Shown here in pieces: positions 9,492 through 19,887 of a stretch of DNA of 64,000 nt (positions are counted from its first letter, which is position 1; the number at the start of each line of letters is the position of its first letter). Under the pieces are notes generated by a model. That model did no database searches. It saw nothing but the letters and a program-made list of their open reading frames with translations, and was not told the DNA's origin. Source of the stretch: Pycnococcus provasolii (taxonomy: Eukaryota; Chlorophyta; Pseudoscourfieldiophyceae; Pseudoscourfieldiales; Pycnococcaceae). The stretch lies in NCBI GenBank assembly GCA_938743325.2, contig OW568898.1:124189-188188 (forward strand). The letters are read 5' to 3'. The translations under genes and the position numbers were made by a program.

Positions 9492-10432
9492 GGCCACACA
9501 CACAAGAAAGCGGCCAGTAAACCAAGCGGCCAATACGTTTCAACACACTCCCTGGCCAGACGCGTACAGTATTCTCGAAAATGACAAGAAGGAAATACGG
9601 GAAATGGAGGGCGTCCAGTTGCCGCGCTTGGGACCCTGTGCACAGTTGAGTTCGGGGACCCGGCAAGTTCGGGGTTGGGTTTAATTCCAATTGGGGGTTT
9701 GTGTGTCTCGTATGTTCGGGGTTGAGCTACCCGGGTACCTACCGCCAAGTTTCCGAGAAGGAGTTCATGTTGTCTTCAAGTCTTTCAAGACACTCTCCTC
9801 TCCTCCCCTCTCCTCTCCGTTTACTCAGGAGCTCGTCAGTCCGTCTGTCACCTTAGTCTAAGGTGATGTCCTAAGGTTATCTATGACCAGCAGACCACTG
9901 CCCATTGCCCACTGACCAGGTTCTATGTATAGGTGCTGTATGGCCCAAGCAGCCCAGGGGGTTCCAAGCAACCTTGGTCGAGAGTCGAGACGACCGACGA
10001 CTGACGAGTCCTAGTTTAGACTAATAGTCTAAACTCTAAAGCAGTCCGCAGGCACTCAGGCAGACAACCCGTTCATCAGAGCTCCCGTTCTCGCTCCCTC
10101 TTCCATCCCATTCACCCCATCCCAACACGGATCACGAGACGGATCACCCTACCCGGTACGATAACTAGAGATGAAGACGACAAGACGACTGAGCACGAGG
10201 CTGAGCACGAGGCCCGAGACACAGCCCGAGAGAGACAAGAAGAAGAAGAGCCCCCTGGAGGGGGTGCAAAAGAACACCTATAAGGTAAAACCTTCACCCT
10301 ACCCGGAAGTCTATCGTAGGGCAAACAAGCAAGCTAGGTTGGTAGACGGTTGGTAGAAAAGCAAGCTCGTCCCCTAGGGTGCTTTTCCCAGGGGGGATAC
10401 CGGTTCGGTTTGTCCCTACTATGAGGTAGGGG
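9492..10432. other. Divergent intergenic region
   Basis: No gene recognised between two divergently transcribed genes. TTCGGGGTT occurs at 9668-9676 and 9716-9724 (the AACCCCGAA class seen upstream of several genes here). The region also contains CT-rich tracts near 9790-9830 and short palindromic words such as CCTAAGG. Confidence 0.5.
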
Positions 10433-12151
10433 GTGACGTTTGTCGGAAGAAGCAGCGCTCCGCCTATCGTAGCTACGATAGGTGCTCCGCCTCCGCCTCC
10501 GACGCCTCGAGGGGCTCTCATTCTCCGGAGACGTTTGGCGAAAGTCTTGCTCACTGGGAGTAGTATGCTCGCCCGCTCGTCACTGGCATATAAGCACAAG
10601 CTCTCGTCGCAGATCTTCCTCCGTCGTCGCACTTCATCTTGCTCCTCTTCCTCATTGAGAAAGTGCTCTGCGCGCTCGTCAGGTGTTGGTGTGCGAACCA
10701 TGGCTTCGTCCGTGAAGGAGTCGTCCGATTCTGGCTCGTTCGACTACGATCTGTTCACGATTGGTGCAGGATCAGGTGGTGTGCGTGCGTCGCGCATGTC
10801 CGCGGCGGCGGGTGGACGTGTTGCCATCTGCGAAATGCCATTCAGCACCAAGGCGTCCGACTCCGCGGGAGGCGCGGGAGGAACGTGCGTCATACGTGGG
10901 TGCGTGCCGAAAAAACTACTCGTGTACGGATCGTCGTACGCGACGTCCTTCCAGGATGCCAAGGGATTCGAATGGGAACTCGACACGGAGCCGAGACACC
11001 ACTGGGGAAAACTCATCGCCAAGAAGAACGCGGAAATCAACAGACTCACGGGCATCTACCAGAAACTTCTCGGCGGCGCAGGCGTCGAGTACATCGAAGG
11101 AAGGGGCAAAATCGTCGGGCCGAACGAGGTGGAAGTGAACGGAAAGGTGTACACCGCACGCAACATACTCATCTCAACCGGAGGACGCGTCTCCGTGCCT
11201 GACCTCCCAGGTGTCGAACACGTCATCTCGTCCGACGACGCGCTCGAACTTCCTGAGCTGCCCAAGTCCATGGCGATCGTCGGAAGCGGGTACATCGCCC
11301 TCGAGTTTGCGTGCATCTTCAACGCCATGGGCGTCGAAACGCACGTCTTCTACAGGCAGCCGCTGCCGCTCCGAGGCTTCGACGAGGAGGTGCGCCAGTT
11401 CCTGTACGAGCAGATGGTCGAGAAGGGAATCCACATGCACCCGAACGAGTCGCCCGAGGCTGTGGAGAAAAAGGCTGACGACGCGTACGTGCTCAAGACG
11501 GCGTCGGGAGGAAGCCACGAGGTGGGCAAAGTCATGTTCGCGACGGGACGCAAGCCGAACGTGAACAACCTCGGGCTCGAGACGGTGGGCGTCGAGATGG
11601 CGCAGAACGGCGCCGTTAAGGTGGACCCGTACTCGAAGACGACCGCCGAGGGCATCTGGGCGATTGGCGACGTGACGGATCGCATCAACCTGACGCCCGT
11701 GGCGCTGATGGAGGGAATGGCGATCTGCGAGACGCTGTTCAAGAACAACCCGACGAAGGCTGATCACACGGAGGTTCCGTGCGCGGTGTTCACGCAGCCT
11801 CCCGTGAGCTGCGTCGGCATGACGGAGGAGGAGGCGATCGCGGAGTTTGGCGACGTCGACGTCTACACTTCAAATTTCAGGCCAATGAAGCATACCATCA
11901 GCGGGTCAGGTGAGCGCTGCCTCATGAAGTTAATTGTGCACCCGACGACGGACAAGGTGGTGGGTGTTCACATCGTCGGCGACGAGGCTGGTGAGATCAT
12001 GCAGGGCATTGCGATCGCGGTGAGGATGGGCGCGACGAAGCACGACTTTGACCGCACGATCGGCATTCACCCGACGGCGGCGGAGGAGCTCGTGACGATG
12101 AGGACCGTGACGAGGCAGGTGCGCAAGGAGGCGAAGGCGGTTGCTTCTTGA
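10433..12151 (+). CDS. GR: Glutathione reductase, probably plastid-targeted
   Basis: NADPH-dependent FAD disulfide reductase that recycles GSSG to GSH. 572 aa. FAD-binding [11 protein letters not shown]; redox-active [13 protein letters not shown] with Cys152 and Cys157; NAD(P)-binding [13 protein letters not shown] motif [15 protein letters not shown]; catalytic His-Glu pair in [12 protein letters not shown] (His546, Glu551). VIRGCVPKK is the plant/algal GR form. The first ~100 residues are rich in Ser, Arg and Ala with few acids, fitting a plastid transit peptide. Either Met1 (10433) or Met45 (10565) could start it; if Met45, a 20-bp palindrome at 10463 lies in the leader. The gene ends in TGA. 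Confidence 0.96.
   Translation: MTFVGRSSAPPIVATIGAPPPPPTPRGALILRRRLAKVLLTGSSMLARSSLAYKHKLSSQIFLRRRTSSCSSSSLRKCSARSSGVGVRTMASSVKESSDSGSFDYDLFTIGAGSGGVRASRMSAAAGGRVAICEMPFSTKASDSAGGAGGTCVIRGCVPKKLLVYGSSYATSFQDAKGFEWELDTEPRHHWGKLIAKKNAEINRLTGIYQKLLGGAGVEYIEGRGKIVGPNEVEVNGKVYTARNILISTGGRVSVPDLPGVEHVISSDDALELPELPKSMAIVGSGYIALEFACIFNAMGVETHVFYRQPLPLRGFDEEVRQFLYEQMVEKGIHMHPNESPEAVEKKADDAYVLKTASGGSHEVGKVMFATGRKPNVNNLGLETVGVEMAQNGAVKVDPYSKTTAEGIWAIGDVTDRINLTPVALMEGMAICETLFKNNPTKADHTEVPCAVFTQPPVSCVGMTEEEAIAEFGDVDVYTSNFRPMKHTISGSGERCLMKLIVHPTTDKVVGVHIVGDEAGEIMQGIAIAVRMGATKHDFDRTIGIHPTAAEELVTMRTVTRQVRKEAKAVAS
10463..10482. promoter_or_regulatory. Perfect 20-bp palindrome at the glutathione reductase 5' end
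   Basis: CCTATCGTAGCTACGATAGG is self-complementary. The half-site CTATCGTA also occurs at 3931, 10311 and 31551, always between or before genes. It could bind a dimeric regulator or be a chance inverted repeat. No regulator is known. Confidence 0.4.
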
Positions 12152-12580
12152 AAGAAGAGGAGGTCTTATCAGAATTGTTGCCGAACATGAAATGAAATGA
12201 AATAAAGTTAAGTTCAATTTGAAAGAAAACAACGAATCTCAAAAACTATGTTTACAAGTTTGAGTTTGTTGTTTGAAGATAGTTTGAGAAAAAAACAAAC
12301 AAACGTCTCATTAACGGCTTTAGCCATTCATTCACATCGTAGACTGACAACACGTGTATATACATACGTATGCGAATAATAATAATAACAAGGCGCGTAA
12401 GATAAGGGTAGAAGGAAGGACGTACCTTTACTGTCCATTGAGCTTTCACACACGTGCCGTTTGTGCTTGTGCTTGTAGAGGTTGGTACTGTACCGTATCT
12501 GTGGAGTGCTGTACATGCAGGTCCGTTCTGACCTCTCGAGAAGGAACCGGGAGAGGCAGCATCATCGGCCATGGCCCATG
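12152..12580. other. Intergenic, AT-richer 3' flank
   Basis: No gene seen. Contains AAATGAAATGAAATAAAG-like polyadenylation-type sequence just after the glutathione reductase stop, an AAACAAACAAAC tract near 12290 and AATAATAATAA near 12376. Confidence 0.5.
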
Positions 12581-12744
12581 GGACCTGCGCCGCAGTCTTA
12601 AGACGTGGTACGAGCCTACGCGGACCTGCGCCGCGGAGTTAAGACGTGGTACGAGACCAGATGGACCTGCGCCGCGGAGTTAAGACGTGGTACGAGCCTA
12701 CGCGGACCTGCGCCGCGGACTTAAGACGTGGTACGAGACCTGAT
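12581..12744. repeat. 41-bp tandem repeat, four copies, alternating A/B subtypes
   Basis: Units at 12581, 12622, 12663 and 12704. Each carries TTAAGACGTGGTACGAG. The last bases alternate (CCTACGC, ACCAGAT), giving an 82-bp higher-order period. Lies 90-250 bp upstream of the coiled-coil membrane protein start. Confidence 0.9.
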
Positions 12745-12831
12745 GGACTAAGACGCGTGTTATGTTGGGTGGTATGAATCTGCTCCCGGAAGTTTTGGGG
12801 ATCCGATCGAGCCATCCGCATATTCCTAGAT

Positions 12832-14835
12832 ATGGCTGCTGCGTTGCTGGTGGATGTGCGCTCAAGAAGCTCAACGCCGCCGCCGACGCCGACTCCTCCT
12901 CCAGTGACAATGACGTCTCGCTCTTGCTCATGCTCAGTGTCTGGTGGTGGTGGTGGTGAGGGTGGTGGTGGTGGTGGTGGTGGTGAGGGTGGTGGTGAGG
13001 GTGGTGTGACTTCGTCGTCGGAGAGACTTCGTGGCGGCTCGTTGATTCGGAGATCAGCTCGTTCATGTTCCGCTCCTCTTCGCATTCCTATTTCTTTCTT
13101 CTGTGTGCTGTATTTCGTCTTGATTGTGACCTGTGGACTTGGAGGGGTGGTTGGAGTGAATGCGAACGACGACGCGCCTTCGCCTTCGCCGTCGCCTTCG
13201 CCAAGGTCCTCGTCGCCGTCATCTTCATCATCTTCACCACCAAAATCAGCCTCACCAACAACGAAAAAACAAGAGTCGGAGGAGGAGGCAAAGACGAAGT
13301 ACGAGTATGCACCCTCGAAAGTGCCCCTGCACACGAGCGCGTCGCGCATGTTGAGGCCAAACACGCACGAAAAAATTGGGGAGCAAGTCGTCGCCGCCGC
13401 CGGAGGGGAGGCGAAGAACATGTCACCCGAACAGCAGTGCGCGCTCAAGCGCGAACTCCTCTCCAAAAAACAAAGGCTGTGGCTCAACACCAACCTCTCC
13501 GCTGACGAGGCGACGAAAATCGCAAGGAGAGTCAAACACCTCACGGAGATGGCGGAGCTGGCGGACTGCGAGAGAGATCTCAACGCAAAACTGAAAACGC
13601 AAAAGGCTGACGAACGCAAGTCGCACGAGCAAGACCAGGCGAAAACAGACAACGGGATGCGCATATACCAAAGAGACGTGAACGCCGACGATAAGGCGGG
13701 TGCGCGCGACAAAAAGGAAAATGAAGAGCACGACGCTGAAGTGGACCGAAGCGTCGAGGAGTGGCGGAGGTACAACGACACGCACAAGATGATGCACTCG
13801 TACGTCAACTCGCTGAAGATTAATGAGACGGAGGTGGCGCGCGTCGACGACAACGAGCGCGCGCGCATCGCCCAACTGGCGAAGGAGGATGCGGAGCGGG
13901 GCGAATACGTGAAGAAGAACGTTGTGCCTCTTTGGGAGCAGGCGACAATGAAGTGGATCGAGAACGCGAACAACATCTCGTCGCACTACCAGGGCAAGCT
14001 GCTTCAACTCAAAGGCGAGCTGCTCGAGGCGGAGGATAAGCTCGATCGGATTCAGGTCGCCGTGCGCGTTGGCGACGCGCGCCTCGTGGAAGCGAACAAG
14101 GAGGCGAAGAGGTTAGCCAAGCTGTACAATCCAAGAGGCATTGAGGCGCAGAAGAAGAAGATCGAGAATGAGCTGGCGGCGGAGGAGGTGAAGCTTGAGC
14201 GCGCGCTTGTCGGCGAGGCGCTGCGTCAGAACAACACCGCGGTCAGAGAGCTTCGCGCGAAGTCGATCCAGCGTCGCCTCGACCTCACGAATCGCCTTCG
14301 CTGGTTTGGTCCCGATCTCGTCGAGACCCAAACCAAGGAGATTCAGGCGGCGAAGGATAACGTCGTGCGGATCACGCGCGAGGTGAATGTTGTGCGGGAG
14401 ATGTTGAAGGATGCGGCCGATAAGGTGGGAGATCTCCGCGCGAAGATGCAGAGGCTGACAGACATTGCGAATCGCGAGAAGTTGAAGTCAAAGGGCAAGG
14501 CGCGCAACGCGGAGATGAAGCTTCTGGCGAACCGAGGGTATGCAAAGCTGCTGTCGTCTTCGTCCGCCATGAGAGGTGGCATTGCGACGCGAGACAACGA
14601 CGCCGCGCCACGCACGCTTCCCGCGGACGATGCGTCGACGGCCACCACCGAGCCTGCGAACGACGATAGGCCGCTGACGGTTGAGGATCTGCGCAAGAAG
14701 CAGTACCCCGTCAAACCGCCCTTGAACGAGCCTGAGACGGTGGCGAAGACGACACCGCTGAAGGATCGTCTGTGCGAGACGTTCGGGCGTGCGGGCGCGT
14801 CGGAGATGCTCAACGAGGCGGAGATCGTCTGCTAA
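12832..14835 (+). CDS. Membrane-anchored coiled-coil protein, unrecognised
   Basis: 667 aa. A Gly-rich N-terminus encoded by GGT repeats is followed by basic residues and one hydrophobic helix (about 84-110: IPISFFCVLYFVLIVTCGLGGVVGV), then a Ser/Pro stalk. The remaining ~500 residues are highly charged with long coiled coils (about 195-600) and several NxS/T sequons (NLS, NDT, NNT). Topology suggests a signal-anchor with a lumenal or extracellular coiled-coil rod. No enzyme motif or known family is recognised. Met27 is an alternative start. A long open frame on the other strand is a codon-bias shadow. Ends in TAA. Confidence 0.8.
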   Translation: MAAALLVDVRSRSSTPPPTPTPPPVTMTSRSCSCSVSGGGGGEGGGGGGGGEGGGEGGVTSSSERLRGGSLIRRSARSCSAPLRIPISFFCVLYFVLIVTCGLGGVVGVNANDDAPSPSPSPSPRSSSPSSSSSSPPKSASPTTKKQESEEEAKTKYEYAPSKVPLHTSASRMLRPNTHEKIGEQVVAAAGGEAKNMSPEQQCALKRELLSKKQRLWLNTNLSADEATKIARRVKHLTEMAELADCERDLNAKLKTQKADERKSHEQDQAKTDNGMRIYQRDVNADDKAGARDKKENEEHDAEVDRSVEEWRRYNDTHKMMHSYVNSLKINETEVARVDDNERARIAQLAKEDAERGEYVKKNVVPLWEQATMKWIENANNISSHYQGKLLQLKGELLEAEDKLDRIQVAVRVGDARLVEANKEAKRLAKLYNPRGIEAQKKKIENELAAEEVKLERALVGEALRQNNTAVRELRAKSIQRRLDLTNRLRWFGPDLVETQTKEIQAAKDNVVRITREVNVVREMLKDAADKVGDLRAKMQRLTDIANREKLKSKGKARNAEMKLLANRGYAKLLSSSSAMRGGIATRDNDAAPRTLPADDASTATTEPANDDRPLTVEDLRKKQYPVKPPLNEPETVAKTTPLKDRLCETFGRAGASEMLNEAEIVC

Positions 14836-15748
14836 AGTTAAGTATTTCAGGAGGACTTACTCTTCCTTCGTGAGGAGTACATACTACATACATTGTTGAA
14901 AGAAATAAGACTGACTATATGCTGTAACATCATCAAAATGACTCTGACGAAATGAATGGTGATGTACTAGATCGAGACTTCTACGGGTTAGGGAGAGTAT
15001 CTTCTTCGATGGATTTGTTTTGTGGGTTGCACGTACCTTGCGCCTTGCGCGTGATGCTGTTCGTGTGTCTATTATATATGGAGCTTATCCGTCACGTCAG
15101 TCGGCAGTCGCGGCCTCCGAGTGCCGACGGCCCGACGCCGTAGCACGCTGCGAAATCTCGTTGAGAGCAGCCGCACGAGCTCGCAATTCCAGGTAGGTAG
15201 GTAAACGCGCTAGCAGCTAGTGAGTGCTCACCTGAATTCAACAACAAGTTTGTCGCGTCTCGAATCTGGTTCTTAGTACTGCAAAGCGGAGTCGTACGTA
15301 CAACACGTTACAGGTCTTCTTGCTGGCAGCTGGCTAACCAAAAATCAAAAAGGTGCGTCTGAGCGGCTCCCAGTGAGCGACTCCAACCAAGTCGGGGATT
15401 CCTCGCCCGAGCTCTGGCTTCACCTACCTAGGCCGAGAACGAGCAAGTGCGCTCAAGAGGTCTCATGTGCGAGCAAGTGCGGGTTACCGTAGGGTGCAAG
15501 TGCGCTTTCCAACAAACGTGTGGGTTGGGGGTTGGTTGGTCAACTGCCCAGGCTGCCAGGTGTGTGCCAGGTGTCTGTTTTGTTGAAGTTCGTTTGAAGC
15601 CAAAAGTTTAATATGATAGGGTAAGGCCACTTAGGGTACACCTTGCCCTTTCCATGTTTTCGTTTAGATATTTTTATTTTATTTTATTTTAAATTATTTT
15701 TGGTTGATTTCAATAGTTTGTGCTCGTTCGTGAGTACTTCAGGCCTGA
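14836..15748. other. Intergenic region without recognised gene
   Basis: Holds a TATATA-containing stretch near 15072, GTGCGAGCAAGTGCG-type words at 15440-15510, and an AT-rich tract (TATTTTATTTTATTTTAAATT near 15670) just before the subtilase. Nothing codes convincingly. Confidence 0.5.
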
Positions 15749-18469
15749 GTGGTATTGATATCCGTGTTCAGGCCGTGTTCAGGCCGTGCGTGTTTTTTAT
15801 TGATGATTCCTCGTCGTCGTGCTCGTGCTGGGATCCAACCTGCTGTAGTGTCTCCTCTTATCTTGAAGCCTTTAGGAGGAGGAGTTGTAACCTTAGGAGT
15901 AGCAGTGGTGGTGGTGCTCTCTCTGGTGTTTTCTGTGTTTTCGGACAACTTTGGGATCAAGGTGGTGGCCGCGAACTCTGAGAATGGTAAGGGCCAACAG
16001 TCTTTGCCGTCGTTTCCTCGTCCCTCCACAGCTGAGTCAACTGCACTGGAAAAGAAGCAAATCCAAGCGGCGTTAACCCTCGTATTCAAACTTAAGACGA
16101 GCTCGTCGTCTTCTTCCGGGACAAAAGGGCCCATCAAGGCGTCCTCGTCGGTGAGTGAGCTCGCGAACATATTCAAGGAACAGGACGTCAATCTGCAATG
16201 GACGGGAGACCAGGTGGGCATGTCCGTCGCTCAAATCAACGACGACGCCCTCGCCACAAAAGGGGGAAGCGTCACGGTGGAGGCAGCTAAGGCGTTCGCA
16301 AAGAAGAAAATCGAAAGCTTGCAAGCTGCTATCGCAAGCAACGCGGACGGAATCAGCTTCGACTTCATCGAGTCAGACGGTGTTGCGTATGGGGCTCAAG
16401 TGCCGCCGCGGGCAACCACGCCGAACGAACCGGACTTTTGGAGGCTTTGGGGCATGGCAAAGATCGGTGTGCTCGACGACCAGCCGAACGCCGGTGAGGC
16501 GGGCGCGTGGGGTACGACGACGGGCTCCAACAGCGTGACGGTGCTCGTCATCGACTCGGGAATCGACTACACTCATCCGGACCTCATGGATAACTTGTGG
16601 ACGAATCCCGGAGAAACGCCTGGCAACGGCGTCGACGACGACGGCAACGGTTACGTCGATGACGTGTACGGCATCAACGCCATCCTCAACAACGGCGATC
16701 CCATGGACGATCACAGCCACGGAACGCACTGCGCGGGTACGATCGGCGCGGTGGGAAACAACGGCGTCGGCGTCGTCGGCGTCAGTCAGCAGGTCAAGAT
16801 GGCCGGATGCAAGTGGCTTGACTCAGACAATACGGGCTATTACAGCGACGCAGTGCGGTGCATCGACTACGGGATACAAATGGGATTCACGCTCACGTCC
16901 AACTCGTGGGGTGGCTCTGACGACTGCGATTTGTACACCTACGTATCTGAAGCGGTGGAACGAGCGCGTGATGCCGGCCAGCTGTTCATCGCCGCCGCCA
17001 TGAATGACGATCAGGACATGGATGCGCTCAGGTTTGTACCTGGTTCGTGCAACATCGACAACATCATAAATGTTGCCTCCACAACCGAAGGGGATTACAT
17101 GTGGGGATATAGCAACTACGGAGCCACGAGGGTTCACCTCGGCGCGCCCGGAAGCGATATCCTCAGCACGGTCCTCCACAATGGCTACGACTATTATTCT
17201 GGAACCTCCATGGCGTGTCCGCACGTCGCCGGCGCCGCAGCTCTGCTCTATGCCGCCAATCCGTGGCTTCGTGCTACCCCTGAGGATGCGGCACTGGTAA
17301 AGCGCGCTCTCCTGGACGGCACGGACACCATTTCCGCGTTATCGGGAATGTGCGTTACCAATGGGCGTCTCAATGTCGGAAAAGCTTTGCGTGAACTGGC
17401 AAAATACGCTCCCACGACAAAAACAACAACAACAGCAGCAGCAACAACAACAACAACAACATCGACATCGACGAATACTACTACGACGACACAGGCGACG
17501 ACGGCGGCGGCTATGACGACAACGACGCAGGCGACGACGGCGGCGGCTACGACAACAAACACCTCTAGCAGCAGCGTTACACCACCTGAGTTGCAGGCCA
17601 AAACGGGATATGTAGTGAAGGTGGCAATGACGCTCGAGGGCGTGACTAAAGAGACCTTCGATGTGGCGAAATTCGCCGCGGGCATTGCAAACGCATTTAA
17701 TCGGGAAGCTGATAATGTGCAGATACTCTCCGTGAAAGAAGTGGATGCTCGCCGCCAGCTTCTCGCCGCTGGTCTGATGGTGGATTTTCAGGTTGTATCA
17801 GCAGATGCGGATGACGCGACCATGTTTGCCAGTGTGCTTAAGACGATGTTCTTAAGCGAAGAGTCGCAGGCGTTTATGATTTCATCACTTAAGAATGAGG
17901 GTTTGCCCGTGACAGCGATGAGATCTTTTGAGGCGGAACCTAAGAACTTGGATGCGCCGTCAGCAGGAACTGGGGAGACGACGACGACGGCGGTAACGAG
18001 TAAGCCTGAGTGCCCTACAGGATTGGATAAGTTTGGATGTGCGGAGTGCGTGGCGGCGGGATGTTTTTGGCAGCCTGTCACCTTGTTTTGCGGAAATGAG
18101 TGCATGGTTGCCGATGCTTCGTGCTACGGCAAGACAGATGATTGGCACGCTGTGTGTCCTTCTGATCCAGATGCTCCGGAGATGATCATTTATAACACCA
18201 CAACAACAATCACATCCACCACCACCACCACCGCTGCCGCCGCCGCCACTACTACCACCACTACCACCACTACCACCACTACCACAACAACCACAACTGC
18301 TGGTACCACCACAACGACTATCACGTCGGCTGCTGAACAAGCGCCCGCCGCAATGACAACCGCCGCGATAACAAAGCCGACAACGAGCGGATCGAATCAA
18401 GTCAATAATAAAGTCGCTCATCATGCGGTGGTTGCCATTATTGCACTCGTCAATTCCTTCCTCCTGTAG
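15749..18469 (+). CDS. Subtilisin-like serine protease with mucin-like linkers and GPI-type tail
   Basis: 906 aa, family S8. Hydrophobic signal/anchor at ~48-68 (VTLGVAVVVVLSLVFSVF). Propeptide to ~245. Catalytic triad Asp269 (VIDSGIDYTHPDL), His324 (HGTHCAGT) and Ser487 (SGTSMACPHVAG), with oxyanion Asn385 (SNSWGG). After the protease come a Thr-rich run (~560-610), a ~120-residue domain beginning GYVVKVAMTLEGVTK (SEA-like, tentative), a Cys-rich module (ECPTGLDKFGCAECVAAGCF), a second poly-Thr run, and a C-terminal hydrophobic tail VVAIIALVNSFLL typical of GPI-attachment signals. Probably cell-surface or secreted. Met19 is an alternative start. Ends in TAG, showing that TAG terminates here. 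Confidence 0.92.
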   Translation: MVLISVFRPCSGRACFLLMIPRRRARAGIQPAVVSPLILKPLGGGVVTLGVAVVVVLSLVFSVFSDNFGIKVVAANSENGKGQQSLPSFPRPSTAESTALEKKQIQAALTLVFKLKTSSSSSSGTKGPIKASSSVSELANIFKEQDVNLQWTGDQVGMSVAQINDDALATKGGSVTVEAAKAFAKKKIESLQAAIASNADGISFDFIESDGVAYGAQVPPRATTPNEPDFWRLWGMAKIGVLDDQPNAGEAGAWGTTTGSNSVTVLVIDSGIDYTHPDLMDNLWTNPGETPGNGVDDDGNGYVDDVYGINAILNNGDPMDDHSHGTHCAGTIGAVGNNGVGVVGVSQQVKMAGCKWLDSDNTGYYSDAVRCIDYGIQMGFTLTSNSWGGSDDCDLYTYVSEAVERARDAGQLFIAAAMNDDQDMDALRFVPGSCNIDNIINVASTTEGDYMWGYSNYGATRVHLGAPGSDILSTVLHNGYDYYSGTSMACPHVAGAAALLYAANPWLRATPEDAALVKRALLDGTDTISALSGMCVTNGRLNVGKALRELAKYAPTTKTTTTAAATTTTTTSTSTNTTTTTQATTAAAMTTTTQATTAAATTTNTSSSSVTPPELQAKTGYVVKVAMTLEGVTKETFDVAKFAAGIANAFNREADNVQILSVKEVDARRQLLAAGLMVDFQVVSADADDATMFASVLKTMFLSEESQAFMISSLKNEGLPVTAMRSFEAEPKNLDAPSAGTGETTTTAVTSKPECPTGLDKFGCAECVAAGCFWQPVTLFCGNECMVADASCYGKTDDWHAVCPSDPDAPEMIIYNTTTTITSTTTTTAAAAATTTTTTTTTTTTTTTTTAGTTTTTITSAAEQAPAAMTTAAITKPTTSGSNQVNNKVAHHAVVAIIALVNSFLL

Positions 18470-18567
18470 GCTGTAACGTATGTTTTTGTTTTCTTTTGTT
18501 TTCTTTGTAACACACGCGTTACAAGAATTCAATTACTAAAAAAAATGATGTCATCGTTCCTTCCCCT

Positions 18568-19887
18568 TCATGCCGTCGCGGCGGTGTCTCGTCGCTCCTC
18601 AAGAGCGCGTACGACGAACGCGCCTCCGAAGTAGAGTCCGCAGAGCGGCAGTGCGAGCAGTGTTTGTGTGAACGGATCTGTGGATGGTGTCAGCACCGCG
18701 GCGGCTGCTACGCTTCCGACGACGACGTATCTCCACACGCCTAGCATGGACTGGCTTGAGACGAGTCCGAGTTGTCCGAGCATCACCTGTACGACGGGCA
18801 CCTGGAAGCTAAGTCCTGTGGAGAGCATGAGAACGAGCACGAACTCGAAGTACTGGTCGATGCTCCACAAGCTTTCGACGGCGCCGTCTGCGTAGCTTAC
18901 GAAGAACTTGAGCGCGGCTGGCGTGAGTACTTCGTAGCTGAAGAGCAGTCCAACGTAGAAGAGCACGGATGACCCGATGAGGACAGGTCCTAAGAACTGG
19001 CGTTCGGAACGCGTCAGGCCTGGCACGACGTACGCGACGACTTCATACAAGACTGTGGGTACGGCGAGTAGTAGTCCTGAGTATCCAGCGACTTTGAGCG
19101 ACGTGAAGAAGTACTCGCCCGGTGAAAGCTGTAGGAATCGCACGCCTTGTTCCGCGACGGGCGCTTCGAGGAAGACGACGAGTTCTTTCGCAAAGCAGAA
19201 GCACGCGAGAATGGCTAAGCCCGTCATGAGAGCTGCTATGAGCACACGTTCGCGCAGTTCCTCGAGGTGTTCCCACACGGTCATTTCGAGCTCGGAGTCG
19301 AGTTCTTCCGGGTCAGGCGCCAGGAACTTCTGTATCGCCGTCTTATCTTCTAAAGACGGGTTGAAGACCGCAGAGGCTGATGCTGAGGCGTCGTTAGAGA
19401 GCGCTAAGGCTGATGTCTCTTCTGCAGAGAAAGAAGTCTCCTCCTCTTCAGGCAAACCGGTGGACGCCGCACGCATCGACGACATCGTGATGACAGGCTC
19501 CTCCAACTCCTCCTCCTCCTCAGAAACCTGCTCAGGCTGCTCACCACCAGAAGGCTGCTGCTGCTCCACATCAGGTTCTTCCGCTGAAGAAGATTCAGAG
19601 GCAGACGCCCTAATCCGAAGGGACTCCCCCCTGGGAACAAGGTCCCTGGGAACAGGAACACGCACGAATCCTAATCCACCACTTCGAGCAAGAATGACAT
19701 GAGAATGACGACAAGGACGAGAAACTGCAACTGCACGAGATCCCGAAACTGAAACTGCACGAGATCCCGAAACTGAAACTGCACGAGACACGTGAAGACG
19801 AGACACGTGAAGACGAGACACGTGAAGACGACCACCACCACCACCACACCTTCGAAGCACACGCCCAGTAGGAGTTGACGCGGACAT
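18568..19887 (-). CDS. TATC: TatC, thylakoid twin-arginine translocase subunit
   Basis: Polytopic core of the cpTat pathway, which receives folded twin-arginine substrates. 439 aa: ~200-residue N-terminal extension and a ~240-residue TatC domain. Family features: [14 protein letters not shown] before the first helix, [18 protein letters not shown], the conserved loop [15 protein letters not shown], and six hydrophobic helices ending near [13 protein letters not shown]. The transit peptide contains in-frame minisatellites: RLHVS three times (15 nt) and RAVSVSGS-type 24-nt units, then an acidic segment. A lumen protein with a twin-arginine leader is encoded at 55986-56957. Ends in TGA. Confidence 0.94.
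   Translation of the reverse strand: MSASTPTGRVLRRCGGGGGRLHVSRLHVSRLHVSRAVSVSGSRAVSVSGSRAVAVSRPCRHSHVILARSGGLGFVRVPVPRDLVPRGESLRIRASASESSSAEEPDVEQQQPSGGEQPEQVSEEEEELEEPVITMSSMRAASTGLPEEEETSFSAEETSALALSNDASASASAVFNPSLEDKTAIQKFLAPDPEELDSELEMTVWEHLEELRERVLIAALMTGLAILACFCFAKELVVFLEAPVAEQGVRFLQLSPGEYFFTSLKVAGYSGLLLAVPTVLYEVVAYVVPGLTRSERQFLGPVLIGSSVLFYVGLLFSYEVLTPAALKFFVSYADGAVESLWSIDQYFEFVLVLMLSTGLSFQVPVVQVMLGQLGLVSSQSMLGVWRYVVVGSVAAAAVLTPSTDPFTQTLLALPLCGLYFGGAFVVRALEERRDTAATA

Noticed and set aside
12581-12744. Possible CRISPR-like array of 41-bp units
   Set aside because: Contiguous tandem units with alternating ends and no unique spacers.
12639-13976. 445-aa open frame on the minus strand, Ser/Phe/Cys-rich
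   Set aside because: Antisense shadow of the coiled-coil membrane protein gene; composition reflects codon bias of the opposite strand.
18467-18469. Genome-wide reassignment of TAG to Glu
   Set aside because: The subtilase ends in TAG right after a GPI-type hydrophobic tail, and bL35 ends in TAG after its natural C-terminus, so TAG acts as a stop.
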